DNA of 64,000 nt from Mucilaginibacter aquaedulcis (GCF_030409325.1 NZ_JAUFPR010000001.1:992001-1056000), one strand, 5' to 3'. Positions 1 to 9,083 are shown, numbered from the stretch's first letter. Numbers and translations: made by a program. Notes: generated by a model not told the origin, from the sequence alone.

Positions 1-535
1 CCTTACGTGATAGGTGCGCCGCCCCTATTAAAGCCATCAGCAGCAAAATAGAGATAGCCTCAAAAGGCAACAGGTAACGCGTCATTAAATTGATACCAAT
101 ATTATCGATCATCACGGCATTGGGCGTGATCTCGTTTTTAAAACTGATGGCATCCTTAACCCATTGCAGATTATCCACATCAGCCTTAAGTACTACATTG
201 ATCAGCACAATAAAAAACACTCCCGCCAAAAGTAAAGCCGGCAGCTTTTTCAGGCTGAAAAGTTTTTCCTGCTGTTGCTGTAATATATTCAAAGTTTCTT
301 TCCCTGAAAGCATAAAGGCAAACAGGATAAGCACCAGTATGCCTCCCACATAAATAACCACCTGGGTTACGGCCACAAAATCGGCCAGGGCCAGTACATA
401 CAGGCCCGCGAGCGCAAACAGGGTTACAAAAAATACAAATATACTGCGCACCAGATTTTTGCTCGATGCCGCATACAGCGCCGATGCTATGGCTATAAAA
501 CTTAAAAAGTAAAACAGTACGCGTACCAAACTCAT
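1..535 (-). CDS. nuoJ: NADH-quinone oxidoreductase subunit J (partial, runs off left edge)
   Basis: Membrane subunit of respiratory complex I (NADH to menaquinone, proton pumping). Reading leftward from an ATG at 535 gives 178 codons open to the window edge. They include several hydrophobic helices and the NuoJ-typical segment ALADFVAVTQVVIYVGGI with following LILFAFML. The last visible residues, GAAHLSRK, resemble the usual NuoJ C-terminus, so only a few codons are probably missing. The ATG overlaps the nuoI stop codon (ATGA, 4 bp), which is a translational-coupling arrangement. Identification rests on recognised NuoJ sequence plus position after nuoI. Confidence 0.9.
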   Translation of the reverse strand, partial: MSLVRVLFYFLSFIAIASALYAASSKNLVRSIFVFFVTLFALAGLYVLALADFVAVTQVVIYVGGILVLILFAFMLSGKETLNILQQQQEKLFSLKKLPALLLAGVFFIVLINVVLKADVDNLQWVKDAISFKNEITPNAVMIDNIGINLMTRYLLPFEAISILLLMALIGAAHLSRK

Positions 536-1119
536 GCCCCGCCCTCCTTTTTTTGCATGGCGGCAAGCTTGGCGGCTTGTTTTTCGGCCTGTTGCTTATC
601 AAACAATGCACGCTTTTCAGCTGCGACTTCAGGCGGCATATCTGAGAACTGATAAGTAAGATCGCTCAATTCAAATACGGTTTTATCGTACTGGTTAGTC
701 ATGGTGATGCACTCGGTTGGGCATACTATGGTACATAAACCGCAGTACATGCATTTGGCCATATCAATATCAAACTTGGCTGCATAGAGGCGTTTAATAG
801 TACCGTCGGATGTTTGGCCAATGGCTTCGGTAGCTTTGATGGCTTCAATATCGATGCAGTTTACCGGGCATACCTTGGCGCACAGGTCGCACACAATGCA
901 GTCGTCCATCTCCACATCCAGCTGGTACCGGCCCACTTCGGGTACGGGTAACTGCTGTTTGGGATATTGTATGGTGTTGGTACCTTCCAGCTGTTTAAAG
1001 TAATTGCTGTCACTCACGGTCGTAATCTTCCTGTCGGCATTTGACGCAAACAGGTGCTTCACAGTAAGGGTTAAACCTTTCCATGCAGTTGTAAAACCGT
1101 TTATTACTCTTTTATACAT
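532..1119 (-). CDS. nuoI: NADH-quinone oxidoreductase subunit I (2x[4Fe-4S] ferredoxin-like)
   Basis: Complex I connecting subunit that carries clusters N6a/N6b, passing electrons toward the quinone site. The 195-residue product has two CxxCxxCxxxCP motifs, with Cys at 74/77/80/84 and 123/126/129/133, the classic NuoI spacing. The N-terminus (about 1-25) is the amphipathic membrane-contact segment. It is followed by nuoJ with a 4 bp overlap and preceded by nuoH across an unusually long 143 bp low-complexity gap. The C-terminal tail after residue 150 is charged and Lys/Ala rich, as in other Bacteroidota NuoI. Confidence 0.97.
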   Translation of the reverse strand: MYKRVINGFTTAWKGLTLTVKHLFASNADRKITTVSDSNYFKQLEGTNTIQYPKQQLPVPEVGRYQLDVEMDDCIVCDLCAKVCPVNCIDIEAIKATEAIGQTSDGTIKRLYAAKFDIDMAKCMYCGLCTIVCPTECITMTNQYDKTVFELSDLTYQFSDMPPEVAAEKRALFDKQQAEKQAAKLAAMQKKEGGA

Positions 1120-1127
1120 TGACCGCT

Positions 1128-1255
1128 GATTTGTTTGATTACGTTGATTTCGCTGATCTTTTTCTCTTTTTTGATTTATGATTTTTCTATCTCTTGATTC
1201 TTATCTCTTGACTCTCTCTATCGTCTTTTATCTTTTATCCCTTCGTCCTTGCCCC
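1128..1255. repeat. Low-complexity linker between nuoI and nuoH
   Basis: Pyrimidine-rich tract on the plus strand made of permuted short words such as TTGATT, TCTCTTGA, CTTTTATC and GATTTTTC. It is non-coding in all frames and sits inside an otherwise tight operon. Similar word-permutation linkers occur elsewhere in the window with different words. Confidence 0.6.
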
Positions 1256-1262
1256 TTCCAAA

Positions 1263-2333
1263 CTACATTAGCCACAGGCGCCATATACCCGATATCAGCA
1301 TACATGCAAAGGCCAGAGGAGTTAGCACCTTCCAGCAAAGGTTCATGAGCTGGTCTACCCGAAAACGGGGCAGTGTCCACCTGATCCACATTTGTATGGC
1401 AACCAGGGTCAGTGTTTTCAGGGTTACCCATAAAATGCCCCAGGCCATGCCAGTTGTCCAGGTAGCCAAATGTACCGAACCTATATTTGGTAAGGGCGTG
1501 TTCCAGGCGCCTAAAAATAATATAACGCCGATCATGGATACCAGGAACATCATGGAATACTCTGCCAAAAACACCAGGGCAAACCTGATGCCTGTAAATT
1601 CGGTATGAAAGCCTGCAACCAACTCTGATTCGGCCTCAGGAATATCAAAAGGCGCGCGGTTACTTTCGGCCAGGGATGCTATAAAATAAATCACAAACGC
1701 TATGATCAGGTGCGGGGCACGAAACACGTTCCAGCTGAACAGACCACCAATTTTCGATACATCCCAAAAGCCCGCAAATTTTATTTTTTCGGTAGCCAAA
1801 ATCCCCTGCTGCATGGCTACTTCCTGCAGGTTGAGGGTTTGCGCTATCATGACTACTGCTATAATAGCAAACCCGGCAGGTATCTCGTATGAGATGATCT
1901 GCGCGGCCGAGCGCATAGCACCCAAAATAGAATATTTGTTATTCGATCCCCAACCGGCCATTAATATGCCAAGGGTTTCTACAGAGATGATGGCAAAAAT
2001 ATAATATATACCCAGGTTTATTTTTGAAGGGATAAGGCCTGGTGCCCATGGCAAGGCAGCAAAGCCCATGTATACCGCGATAAAAATTACTGCAGGCGCC
2101 AGCATAAACAACCATTTATCGGCTGCGGCAGGGATAATAAGCTCCTTCTGGATCATTTTTAAAATGTCGGCCAGGGTTTGGAGCGAGCCAAATTTACCGG
2201 TTTCGGTAGGGCCAAGCCTGTCTTGTATGTAGGCCGAGATCTTACGTTCTGCATAAACACCCGCCAACGCAAAAAAGGCCGAAAAACTAAACAACCCGAT
2301 AGCTACAATAAAATATGTGATATAATAATTCAA
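1263..2333 (-). CDS. nuoH: NADH-quinone oxidoreductase subunit H
   Basis: Complex I membrane subunit that forms the quinone-access channel. The 356 residues have about eight hydrophobic segments and the conserved NuoH motifs ERKISAYIQDRLGP (around 29-42), GWGSNNKYSILGAMRSAAQ (around 127) and FDIPEAESELVAGFHTE (around 228). Length fits the family (320-360). It is the first complex I gene of this cluster: the next gene upstream is murI on the same strand, and no nuoA-G is present within the window. A TAnnTTTG-like element lies 21 bp before the start, consistent with an own promoter. Confidence 0.97.
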   Translation of the reverse strand: MNYYITYFIVAIGLFSFSAFFALAGVYAERKISAYIQDRLGPTETGKFGSLQTLADILKMIQKELIIPAAADKWLFMLAPAVIFIAVYMGFAALPWAPGLIPSKINLGIYYIFAIISVETLGILMAGWGSNNKYSILGAMRSAAQIISYEIPAGFAIIAVVMIAQTLNLQEVAMQQGILATEKIKFAGFWDVSKIGGLFSWNVFRAPHLIIAFVIYFIASLAESNRAPFDIPEAESELVAGFHTEFTGIRFALVFLAEYSMMFLVSMIGVILFLGAWNTPLPNIGSVHLATWTTGMAWGILWVTLKTLTLVAIQMWIRWTLPRFRVDQLMNLCWKVLTPLAFACMLISGIWRLWLM

Positions 2334-2353
2334 GTGCCTTTTTGCTAAAGCTG

Positions 2354-2361
2354 CAAACTTA
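2354..2361 (-). promoter_or_regulatory. Candidate -7 element upstream of nuoH
   Basis: The minus strand reads TAAGTTTG, matching the Bacteroidota housekeeping -7 consensus TAnnTTTG, 21 bp before the nuoH ATG. A clear -33 TTG at the usual spacing is not visible, so this is a candidate only. Confidence 0.45.
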
Positions 2362-2513
2362 CTAAATGTTACAATAATTTAGGCGATAAGTGTAGTATAT
2401 AAAGTTGGTGGGGATTATGGGGAAAGATTATGTTTTTTCCTAAATTGGGATTAAGCGGATTTATGGGTAGTATGAAGGATTTTCTAATTCTGTCTCGGGA
2501 GATTGTGTAGTGG

Positions 2514-2592
2514 CTGGGAGGGGTTTACACGCCAATACTCAAACGAATAAGCCTGCGGATTAAACCCCTCCCTACACCCTCCCAGGGGAGGG
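2514..2592. repeat. Inverted repeat, GGGAGGGGTTTA / TAAACCCCTCCC
   Basis: Arms at 2514-2526 and 2561-2573 pair across a 34-bp loop. They are followed directly by a second palindrome, CCCTCCCAGGGGAGGG (2577-2592). The sequence resembles the short CCCCTC/GAGGGG palindromes around the DUF559 cassette near 24.1-24.6 kb. It lies in the 458-bp gap between nuoH and murI. Confidence 0.6.
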
Positions 2593-2667
2593 AATCACAC
2601 TGGCCCTCGGTTCTATTTCTTCCGAACACTTATAGTGACAACACCAACACGGCACAAGCGGGCTACC

Positions 2668-2736
2668 ACCCTGAGCTCAGTCGAAGGGTAGAGCGCAGAG
2701 GCCTGCCCACCATGCTTCGACGAAGCTCAGCATGAC
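2668..2736. repeat. Palindromic repeat with CTGAGCTCAG/GAAGCTCAGCATGACA core
   Basis: Two short palindromic arms, ACCCTGAGCTCAGTCGAAGG and CATGCTTCGACGAAGCTCAG, lie in the nuoH-murI gap. They have the form of a REP/BIME-type element; related CTGAGC...AGGATGACA sequence occurs near 26.15, 38.11 and 48.77 kb. The remainder of 2334-2791 holds no gene. The end of the gap (about 2748-2784) carries one end of the GGTTCAGACAAA repeat family. Confidence 0.6.
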
Positions 2737-2791
2737 ATCTTTTTTTAATCCAATAAATCTGCTTAATTGTGGTTCAGACAAATTCATTACC

Positions 2792-3634
2792 TCAACACTT
2801 CACCAGATCATTGGCGGAGATGAAGGTTGATTTTACCGGGGCCGAGAAAAACAGTGATGCATGGTGATCAAAATCGGCTGTATCATCAGTAGTAGTAAAA
2901 AACTGGTTAACGCCGTTTTTGGTCAGTTTGGCTTCTATTTCGGGATGGCGTTGCAGGTAATCAACCAGGCTTTTGGCCACAATATCGCCCTGGGCCACCA
3001 CTTTTACATGCGATGGTAGTTGAGCCTCTATCTTCTGCTGAATTAAAGGGTAATGCGTGCAGGCTAATAAAATGGTATCAATTTGTGATGACTGAGCCAT
3101 GATCTGATCAAGGTACAGTTTTACAAAGTAATCGGCACCGGGCTGATCATATTCGCCGTTTTCAATAAGCGGTACCCATAGCGGGCAGGCCTGCTGATGC
3201 ACCTTGATATCCGGAAAAAAGTTTTGGATCTCCAGAAGATATGAGCCCGACTGTACAGTTCCTTTAGTACCCAGCACTCCTATCTCTCTGGTTTTGCTGT
3301 AGTCACCAATAACCTCTGCAGTGGGGCGTATCACACCCAATACCCTTTTTTCGGGATCACCCAGTTTAAGGTCCTGCTGCTGAATGGTGCGCAATGCCTT
3401 TGCAGATGCAGTATTACAAGCCAGTATAACCAATGGGCAACCCTGTTCAAACATCCATTGCACACACTCCCATGTGTACTGATGAATGGTGTTGAATGAC
3501 CGGTTTCCGTAAGGCGCGCGCGCGTTATCGCCCAGGTATATATAATCATATCCCGGAAGCTGCTCAATAATTGATTTGAAAACGGTAAGGCCTCCAAAGC
3601 CCGAATCGAAGATACCTATAGGTTGCTGGTGCAT
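2792..3634 (-). CDS. murI: Glutamate racemase
   Basis: Cofactor-independent racemase that makes D-glutamate for peptidoglycan. The 280 residues show GIFDSGFGGLTV (7-18) with the conserved Asp10, LACNTAS (71-77) with catalytic Cys73, and LACTHYPL (190-197) with catalytic Cys192. Length is normal (260-290). It lies downstream of bamA and two skp genes in the common Bacteroidota order. A strong terminator separates it from the skp gene, so it may need readthrough or its own promoter. Confidence 0.97.
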   Translation of the reverse strand: MHQQPIGIFDSGFGGLTVFKSIIEQLPGYDYIYLGDNARAPYGNRSFNTIHQYTWECVQWMFEQGCPLVILACNTASAKALRTIQQQDLKLGDPEKRVLGVIRPTAEVIGDYSKTREIGVLGTKGTVQSGSYLLEIQNFFPDIKVHQQACPLWVPLIENGEYDQPGADYFVKLYLDQIMAQSSQIDTILLACTHYPLIQQKIEAQLPSHVKVVAQGDIVAKSLVDYLQRHPEIEAKLTKNGVNQFFTTTDDTADFDHHASLFFSAPVKSTFISANDLVKC

Positions 3635-3650
3635 ATATACAAAAATAAAA

Positions 3651-3678
3651 AAAGCGTTCTGTAAATACAGAACGCTTT
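3651..3678 (-). terminator. Rho-independent terminator after the distal skp gene
   Basis: AAAGCGTTCT and AGAACGCTTT form a perfect 10-bp stem with an 8-base loop. On the minus strand it is followed by a T-rich run (complement of AAAAATAAAAAAA at 3641-3650). It lies between skp (ends 3704) and murI (starts 3634). Confidence 0.85.
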
Positions 3679-3703
3679 CCTTTTAATGACTAATAATTGA
3701 TTA

Positions 3704-4216
3704 TTATTTTAAGCCTAATTTAGCTTTTACTGCTGCCATCAGGTCATCAGCATCCGGAGATACCAATAAGCTCACTTGTGAAGAATCTAACACGTAAGCG
3801 TATCCTTTTTCTTTAGCTACAGTGTTTACTGCTGCAGTAGCTTTATCAATTAGCGGTTTGCCTAATTCTTGTCTTTTAGCGTCAACTTGTTGCTGTGCTG
3901 TGTTCTGATAATCCTGCATACGTTTTTGGATATCCTGTAACTCCTGTCCTTTTGAAGCACGGATAGCATCGGTCATGGTAGCTTGATTTTTTTGAAACTC
4001 CTGGCCTTTTGTAGTATACTCATTATTCATAGTAGTAAGCTGATCAATAAAAGTTTTTTGATAAGCCTGCATTTGAGTAGTTACAGTTTTGGTTTCAGGC
4101 ATCATGTCAATCAGCTGGTTAAAATTAATATGCCCAATTTTAGTTTGCGCATTGGCAAAGTTGCCCGCAAATAACATTCCTACTGCAACTAAAGCAACTT
4201 TAAATAGTTTTTTCAT
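3704..4216 (-). CDS. Skp/OmpH-family periplasmic chaperone (copy 2)
   Basis: Probable periplasmic holdase that delivers unfolded outer-membrane proteins to the BAM complex. The 170 residues begin with a signal peptide (MKKLFKVALVAVGMLFAGNF, cleavage near ANA|Q at 23). A Gln/Lys-rich helical region with coiled-coil character (about 50-120) is the Skp 'tentacle'. The C-terminal part has the OmpH-like VAKEKGYAYVLDSS segment. It is the second of two adjacent paralogues after bamA, 51 bp apart. No catalytic role is expected. Confidence 0.9.
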   Translation of the reverse strand: MKKLFKVALVAVGMLFAGNFANAQTKIGHINFNQLIDMMPETKTVTTQMQAYQKTFIDQLTTMNNEYTTKGQEFQKNQATMTDAIRASKGQELQDIQKRMQDYQNTAQQQVDAKRQELGKPLIDKATAAVNTVAKEKGYAYVLDSSQVSLLVSPDADDLMAAVKAKLGLK

Positions 4217-4267
4217 TTTCCTTGTTCTGTGTTTAATAATAGTTTTGTTTGTTTTATCTTTTAAATT

Positions 4268-4798
4268 TTACTTAGCAAATACACCGGGTTTAAGCCCTAA
4301 TTTTGTAATCACATCTGCGCTTTTATCATAGCGCGGATTTGCATACAGCATCATTACTTCGCTATTTTTATCAAAAACCATATCCAGGTTATCACCTTCG
4401 GCTACTGCTTGTACAGCTTTAGACACCCGATCCTGAATTGGTTTAATCAAGGTGTTACTCTTTTGTGAAAGTTCGCCATCGGGACCAAATTTCTGGCGTT
4501 GAAAATCCTTCGCGGCTTTTTCCTTATCAACAATTTCGACCTCGCGGCGCTTTTTCATATCGGCCGTCATTAAAACCTGATCGGCCTGGTAAGCTTTGTA
4601 CAGGCGGTCAATTTCCTGAAATTTACCATCAACTTCTTTTTGCCACTGATCAGATAATGCTGCCAGCTGCTTCTGTGATGAAGCGTACTCGGGCATATGT
4701 TTTAGTATGTAATCCGAGTCAACATAAGCAAAACGCTGGGCGTAAGCTCCTGTAAATGCTGTTAACGTTAAAAACGCTATTAAAATTATCTTCTTCAT
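4268..4798 (-). CDS. Skp/OmpH-family periplasmic chaperone (copy 1)
   Basis: Paralogue of the neighbouring chaperone: 176 residues with signal peptide MKKIILIAFLTLTAFTGAYA (cleavage before Gln21) and a central charged helical region (about 45-125). Its C-terminal VAEGDNLDMVFDKN segment matches the OmpH pattern. It starts 15 bp after the bamA stop, so it is very likely co-transcribed with it. The tandem pair downstream of bamA is the usual Bacteroidota arrangement; the two copies are clearly diverged. Confidence 0.9.
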   Translation of the reverse strand: MKKIILIAFLTLTAFTGAYAQRFAYVDSDYILKHMPEYASSQKQLAALSDQWQKEVDGKFQEIDRLYKAYQADQVLMTADMKKRREVEIVDKEKAAKDFQRQKFGPDGELSQKSNTLIKPIQDRVSKAVQAVAEGDNLDMVFDKNSEVMMLYANPRYDKSADVITKLGLKPGVFAK

Positions 4799-4813
4799 AT
4801 ATCGCTGTGCAAA

Positions 4814-7366
4814 TTAATTAAATCCGCCGGATAAACTCTGAGAAATTGTAAAATGGAACTGCCCCCTGTTTGCATCTGGTGCACCTGGTATTTTATCAAA
4901 TCCATAGCCATAATCTAATCCAAGCAATCCAAATATAGGTAAAAATATTCTCGCTCCAACACCTACCGAACGTCTAACGTTAAACGGATTAAACTGGCTA
5001 AAGTTATTCCAAACGTTACCGCCTTCAGCAAAAGCCAGTAAAAATATTGTTGCCGACTGACTTGCAATTACCGGGTGGCGAAGCTCAAGTGTGTATTTAT
5101 TGTAGATGGTACTACCTGTGTTGGTATTCTGATTTTCGGTTGAGCCTTCAGGCACAATTGAGAAGTTTTGATAACCCCTTAAACCGATGATCTCACTACC
5201 CTGTAAAAACTGGTAGCTCTGCATACCATCACCACCCAATTTGAAACGTTCAAATGGTGAAGGGCCTACATCTTTGTTATACATGCCCAGGAAGCCAAAC
5301 CTTACCTGCGACATCAGTACGAATTTACCAACCAGTTTAGAGAACCATTGTGCATCGTATTTGAATTTGTAATACTCCACAAAGTGGTAGCGCTCCTCAG
5401 GAGTTGCTATTTTATAATTTACATTATTAAACAACGAGTATGGAGGTGTAGCCTGTACCGTGAATTTAATATTTGAACCCTGTGTTGGGAAAATTGGCGC
5501 ATCAATTGAGTTACGGGTTAACTCCTGGGTTAACTTAATGTTGAACGACGTACCGTTGGTGAACAGGTAACCGGTATAGTTATCCAGGTTATAGTGGTCA
5601 ACGTTTAACGAGTAGTTTAGCTGGAAGTAGTTATCAGGCCATTTTAAACGTTTACCCAAGGTTACACCAACACCGTTAATACGTAAGTTATTATATAACG
5701 GGCTTGTTTTTGGATAATACTGACCGGTTGAACTTCCTTGTGTATATGCTGATAACGCGAAGTAAATAGGCTTTTTACCACCTAACCACGGCTCAGAGAA
5801 TGTGAAGGAAAAGTTCTGATAAGTTCTTCCGCTTGATTGGCCTCTTAAGCTCAGCTTCTGACCATCGCCTTTTGGCAGTGGTTTATATGCTTTCAGGTTA
5901 AAGATATTACGTAACGAGAAGTTGTTGAAGGTAAGACCCAGTGTACCTACCAACTGGCCGCCACCAAAACCACCTGATAACTCAATCTGATCTGATGGTT
6001 TTTCAACAACGTTGTAAACCAAATCAACAGTACCATCCTGCGGGTTGATGTTTACCGGCTTAGGCTCGGTTTTTTGCTCATCAAAGTTACCCAGCTGACC
6101 AATCTCGCGTGAACTGCGGATCAATAACTCTTTGTTGAATTTTTGCCCTGGTTTGGTTTGTATCTCACGCATAACCACTTTATCGTTGGTTACATCGTTA
6201 CCTTTTAAGCTTACACGGTTAATGGTATACTGCGGGCCTTCATATACACGGATATCCAGGTCAACGGTATCATTATATACCCTGGTTTGTACCGGATCGG
6301 CAGTGTAGGTTAAATAACCATCGTTCAAATAAAGAGATGAAACGTCGTCATTACTTGGCGTTGGGCCAACCAATCTTTTGTTTAACTCCTCTTCACTAAA
6401 TACATCACCTTTTTTAACGTGCAGCAACCTATCTAACAACTCAGTTGTATACTTAGCATTACCAGACCATTTTACATTACCGAAGTAATATTTAGGGCCT
6501 TCATAAACTTTAATTTTTACGTTAACCGTAGTTGCATCATGAGCATAAACCGAGTCGCTCAAAATTTCGGCATCACGGTAACCTTTGCCTTGCATTGATT
6601 CAACCAGGCTTTGTTTATCTTCTTCGTATTTATCCTGTTTGAATTTTTTTGAACCAAACAAGTTATACCATTTTCTTTCGCGGGTTTTTTTCAAAAAGCC
6701 CTTTAATTTCTTTTCGCTAAATGCCTTGTTGCCTTCAAAAGCAACATCGTTAATTTTTACTTTGGTCTTTTTATCAATAGCCACATCCAGTATCACGCTG
6801 TTGGCATCTCCCGGATCTTTACGTTGCGTTAATTTAACCGTGGTATTTAAAAAGCCTTTTTCATTAAAGTGCTTTTTAATGATTGCAGTAGTTGTGCTTA
6901 ATAAGTTTTCGTTTACAATTTTACCTGTTCTGTCATTCAATTTCTTCTGCACATCCTCAATCTCACCCTTGCGGATGCCTGTTATATGCAAACGTGATAA
7001 CCGCGGTCGCTCAGAAACGGCAATTTCCAAGTAAATGGTATCCTGGTTAATTTTTGTGATATTCAATTGTACATCATCAAATAAGCCCTCTTTGTATAAT
7101 GCCTTTATCACCTCAGAGTTACGCTCGCCTGGCAGGTTGATACGATCGCCTTTGTTTAATTTGGAGAGTTGTATCAAAATATCTTTATCCAGATACTTAG
7201 CGCCACTAACAGATATGCCTCCAATAATATAGTCCCGCGGATTCAGGTAGCTTAAACTATCGGCAGGTATTGATTTTGTCAGGTTTGTTCTCGGGACATT
7301 GGATACCTGGGCAAACGCCGTGGTAACAAAAACCGAGAGAAGAATAGCAAAAAGAAATTTATACAT
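4814..7366 (-). CDS. bamA: Outer membrane protein assembly factor BamA
   Basis: Central Omp85 subunit of the BAM complex, which folds beta-barrels into the outer membrane. The 850 residues have a signal peptide (to about 19), a series of POTRA domains (about 45-470; recurring G-N-x-x-x/F-x-x-x-x-L patterns such as FEGNKAFSEKKLKGF) and a C-terminal 16-strand barrel. The L6-loop motif is seen as IGLRGYQ (VRGF/Y-type). The barrel ends in ISQSLSGGFN. Followed by two skp genes and preceded by uppS 63 bp upstream. Confidence 0.96.
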   Translation of the reverse strand: MYKFLFAILLSVFVTTAFAQVSNVPRTNLTKSIPADSLSYLNPRDYIIGGISVSGAKYLDKDILIQLSKLNKGDRINLPGERNSEVIKALYKEGLFDDVQLNITKINQDTIYLEIAVSERPRLSRLHITGIRKGEIEDVQKKLNDRTGKIVNENLLSTTTAIIKKHFNEKGFLNTTVKLTQRKDPGDANSVILDVAIDKKTKVKINDVAFEGNKAFSEKKLKGFLKKTRERKWYNLFGSKKFKQDKYEEDKQSLVESMQGKGYRDAEILSDSVYAHDATTVNVKIKVYEGPKYYFGNVKWSGNAKYTTELLDRLLHVKKGDVFSEEELNKRLVGPTPSNDDVSSLYLNDGYLTYTADPVQTRVYNDTVDLDIRVYEGPQYTINRVSLKGNDVTNDKVVMREIQTKPGQKFNKELLIRSSREIGQLGNFDEQKTEPKPVNINPQDGTVDLVYNVVEKPSDQIELSGGFGGGQLVGTLGLTFNNFSLRNIFNLKAYKPLPKGDGQKLSLRGQSSGRTYQNFSFTFSEPWLGGKKPIYFALSAYTQGSSTGQYYPKTSPLYNNLRINGVGVTLGKRLKWPDNYFQLNYSLNVDHYNLDNYTGYLFTNGTSFNIKLTQELTRNSIDAPIFPTQGSNIKFTVQATPPYSLFNNVNYKIATPEERYHFVEYYKFKYDAQWFSKLVGKFVLMSQVRFGFLGMYNKDVGPSPFERFKLGGDGMQSYQFLQGSEIIGLRGYQNFSIVPEGSTENQNTNTGSTIYNKYTLELRHPVIASQSATIFLLAFAEGGNVWNNFSQFNPFNVRRSVGVGARIFLPIFGLLGLDYGYGFDKIPGAPDANRGQFHFTISQSLSGGFN

Positions 7367-7429
7367 TCGAATATTTTAGTGGGCTAAAAATAATTTATAC
7401 AGTTGTTAAAAAGTGTTAAAAGTAAAAAT

Positions 7430-8215
7430 TTAGTTAATTTGCTCACTTGTCTTACCAAAACGACGTTCGCGTTTTTGGTAATCGAGTATAGCTTCGTATA
7501 AATCTTCCTTTCTGAAATCGGGCCAAAATTTAGGAGTAAAATACAGCTCGGCATAGGCTATTTGCCACAATAAATAATTGCTGATACGGTACTCGCCGCT
7601 TGTTCTGATCAGTAATTCAGGATCGGGCATATCGCCGGTAAATAAATTATTCTCAAAAACCTCTTCAGTAATATCGGCAATATCCAACTCGCCGTTTTGA
7701 ACCTTTACAGCAATGTTTTTAGCTGCACGCACAATTTCGCGGCGCGAACTATAGCTTAAGGCCAGTGTAAGTACCACCCCGGTATTCCCGGCAGTTTTTT
7801 CCATGGCTGAATTTAGTTCCCTGATACATTTTTCGGGCAACATATCCAGATCGCCAATAGCGTTCAATTTGATGTTATTTTTCATGAACCCGGCTATCTC
7901 TTTGTTAATGGTGCTTACCATAAGCTCCATAATAGCCATTACCTCCAGCTTGGGGCGGTTCCAGTTTTCGGACGAAAACGTATACAGGGTAATATATTTA
8001 ATGCCTAACTTATCAGCACCTTCAACGACATCCCTAACAGAGGTTACTCCGCTATGATGGCCAAACACCCTTAATTTGCCTTTTTCTTTTGCCCAGCGGC
8101 CATTACCATCCATAATTATGGCAACGTGCCGTGGTAGCTTTAACAAATCAATCTGATCCAAATATCCCATACTATTCATTATCAAAAGCTGCTCTTGAGT
8201 GTTTGTAAAAGACAT
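7430..8215 (-). CDS. uppS: Isoprenyl transferase (undecaprenyl diphosphate synthase)
   Basis: Cis-prenyltransferase that makes the C55 lipid carrier for peptidoglycan and other surface glycans. The 261 residues contain HVAIIMDGNGRWAKEKG (30-46) with catalytic Asp36, and the C-terminal DPELLIRTSGEYRISNYLLW motif that binds IPP. Residues 1-28 extend beyond many homologues; internal ATGs at codons 13 and 16 are alternative starts. First gene of the uppS-bamA-skp-skp block, 63 bp ahead of bamA. Confidence 0.96.
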   Translation of the reverse strand: MSFTNTQEQLLIMNSMGYLDQIDLLKLPRHVAIIMDGNGRWAKEKGKLRVFGHHSGVTSVRDVVEGADKLGIKYITLYTFSSENWNRPKLEVMAIMELMVSTINKEIAGFMKNNIKLNAIGDLDMLPEKCIRELNSAMEKTAGNTGVVLTLALSYSSRREIVRAAKNIAVKVQNGELDIADITEEVFENNLFTGDMPDPELLIRTSGEYRISNYLLWQIAYAELYFTPKFWPDFRKEDLYEAILDYQKRERRFGKTSEQIN

Positions 8216-8561
8216 GCTTGTGTTTATTTATCAATGCGATGTCTAATAAAATATTTGTTTTAGACTAATCAACGCTAAAAATAACCCCGTAAACTCCGTC
8301 ATTTAAATTTCAAATTGCCGGATTTTTCAGGGTACAAAGGTAAAACTTACTTTGTATTTTTTTAGTATACAGCACGAAAAGAAAATGTTATTATAAATAA
8401 TGTATTAAAATGATATAAAAAACCACAAAATTGGCATTTCGTTAATCAGTTATTATGAGTACCTATGGGTAAAATAATAAAGCCGGTCATGAAAATCAGC
8501 TTATAATTTTCATGACCGGCTTCTTAGAACGCTTATTTTAAGCCCTTAAATACCTACCCGA
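8216..8561. other. 346-bp intergenic region between exbD and uppS
   Basis: AT-rich leader of uppS (reading leftward) that also holds the exbD terminator at 8480-8522. I see no open frame or RNA gene. A convincing TAnnTTTG promoter for uppS was not found by eye. Confidence 0.5.
8480..8522 (-). terminator. Strong hairpin terminator after exbD
   Basis: AAGCCGGTCATGAAAAT and ATTTTCATGACCGGCTT form a perfect 17-bp stem with a 9-base loop, 40 bp past the exbD stop. On the minus strand it continues into TTATTATTTT. Confidence 0.85.
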
Positions 8562-9083
8562 TTAATAAATACCTTTTTGTTTCAATATATCAGTATCATG
8601 CTTATCTATATTAACTATTGCATACTGCTGGGTGTTGGTAATGGTAAGCTCATCTAAAACATTAACCAAATTGTTGTACACTGAATGATCTGAGGGCTTT
8701 ATAAGTACGATCATGCTTTTGCCTGTTTTATCATGTACCATTTTACTGGTTTCGAGCAGTGTTTTGCGAATGCCATCCCTGTTAAACCCGGTTATGGATG
8801 GTGTTATAATGGGCTTTTGCATTTCACCCAAATAGTACATCACCTGGTTGTTTTTGCCCAGGCACACGGTAAAACTGCGGCTGGCGGCTGTTGCGCCCTG
8901 ATCTTTACCTACCGGCATCACTATATCCATCGCCTTCGGTTTTGACAGCGTGGTAGTCATAATAAAAAAAGTGATCAGCAAAAATGCCAGATCAACCATG
9001 GCGGTAAGGTCAACACGTACATTCATTTTTTTGCGTCCGCGTGCTCCGCCTGTTCTTGGAGATGATGAATTTAATTCGGCCAT
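8562..9083 (-). CDS. ExbD/TolR-type biopolymer transport protein
   Basis: Single-span inner-membrane protein of an ExbB/ExbD or TolQ/TolR proton-driven motor. The 173 residues have a short Ser/Arg/Lys-rich cytoplasmic tail (1-22) and one membrane helix (about 24-45) with the essential in-membrane acid in DLTAMVDLAFLLITFF (Asp31). The periplasmic domain is from about 50. No ExbB/TolQ partner gene is adjacent, so this is an orphan or extra ExbD. Which motor it serves cannot be told from sequence. Confidence 0.9.
   Translation of the reverse strand: MAELNSSSPRTGGARGRKKMNVRVDLTAMVDLAFLLITFFIMTTTLSKPKAMDIVMPVGKDQGATAASRSFTVCLGKNNQVMYYLGEMQKPIITPSITGFNRDGIRKTLLETSKMVHDKTGKSMIVLIKPSDHSVYNNLVNVLDELTITNTQQYAIVNIDKHDTDILKQKGIY

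Noticed and set aside
90..611. Open frames on both strands at the left edge
   Set aside because: They are antisense or shifted to the recognised NuoJ/NuoI proteins and carry no domains.
1249..2004. Rightward frames across nuoH
   Set aside because: Shadows of nuoH; no family match, and the codon pattern follows the other strand.
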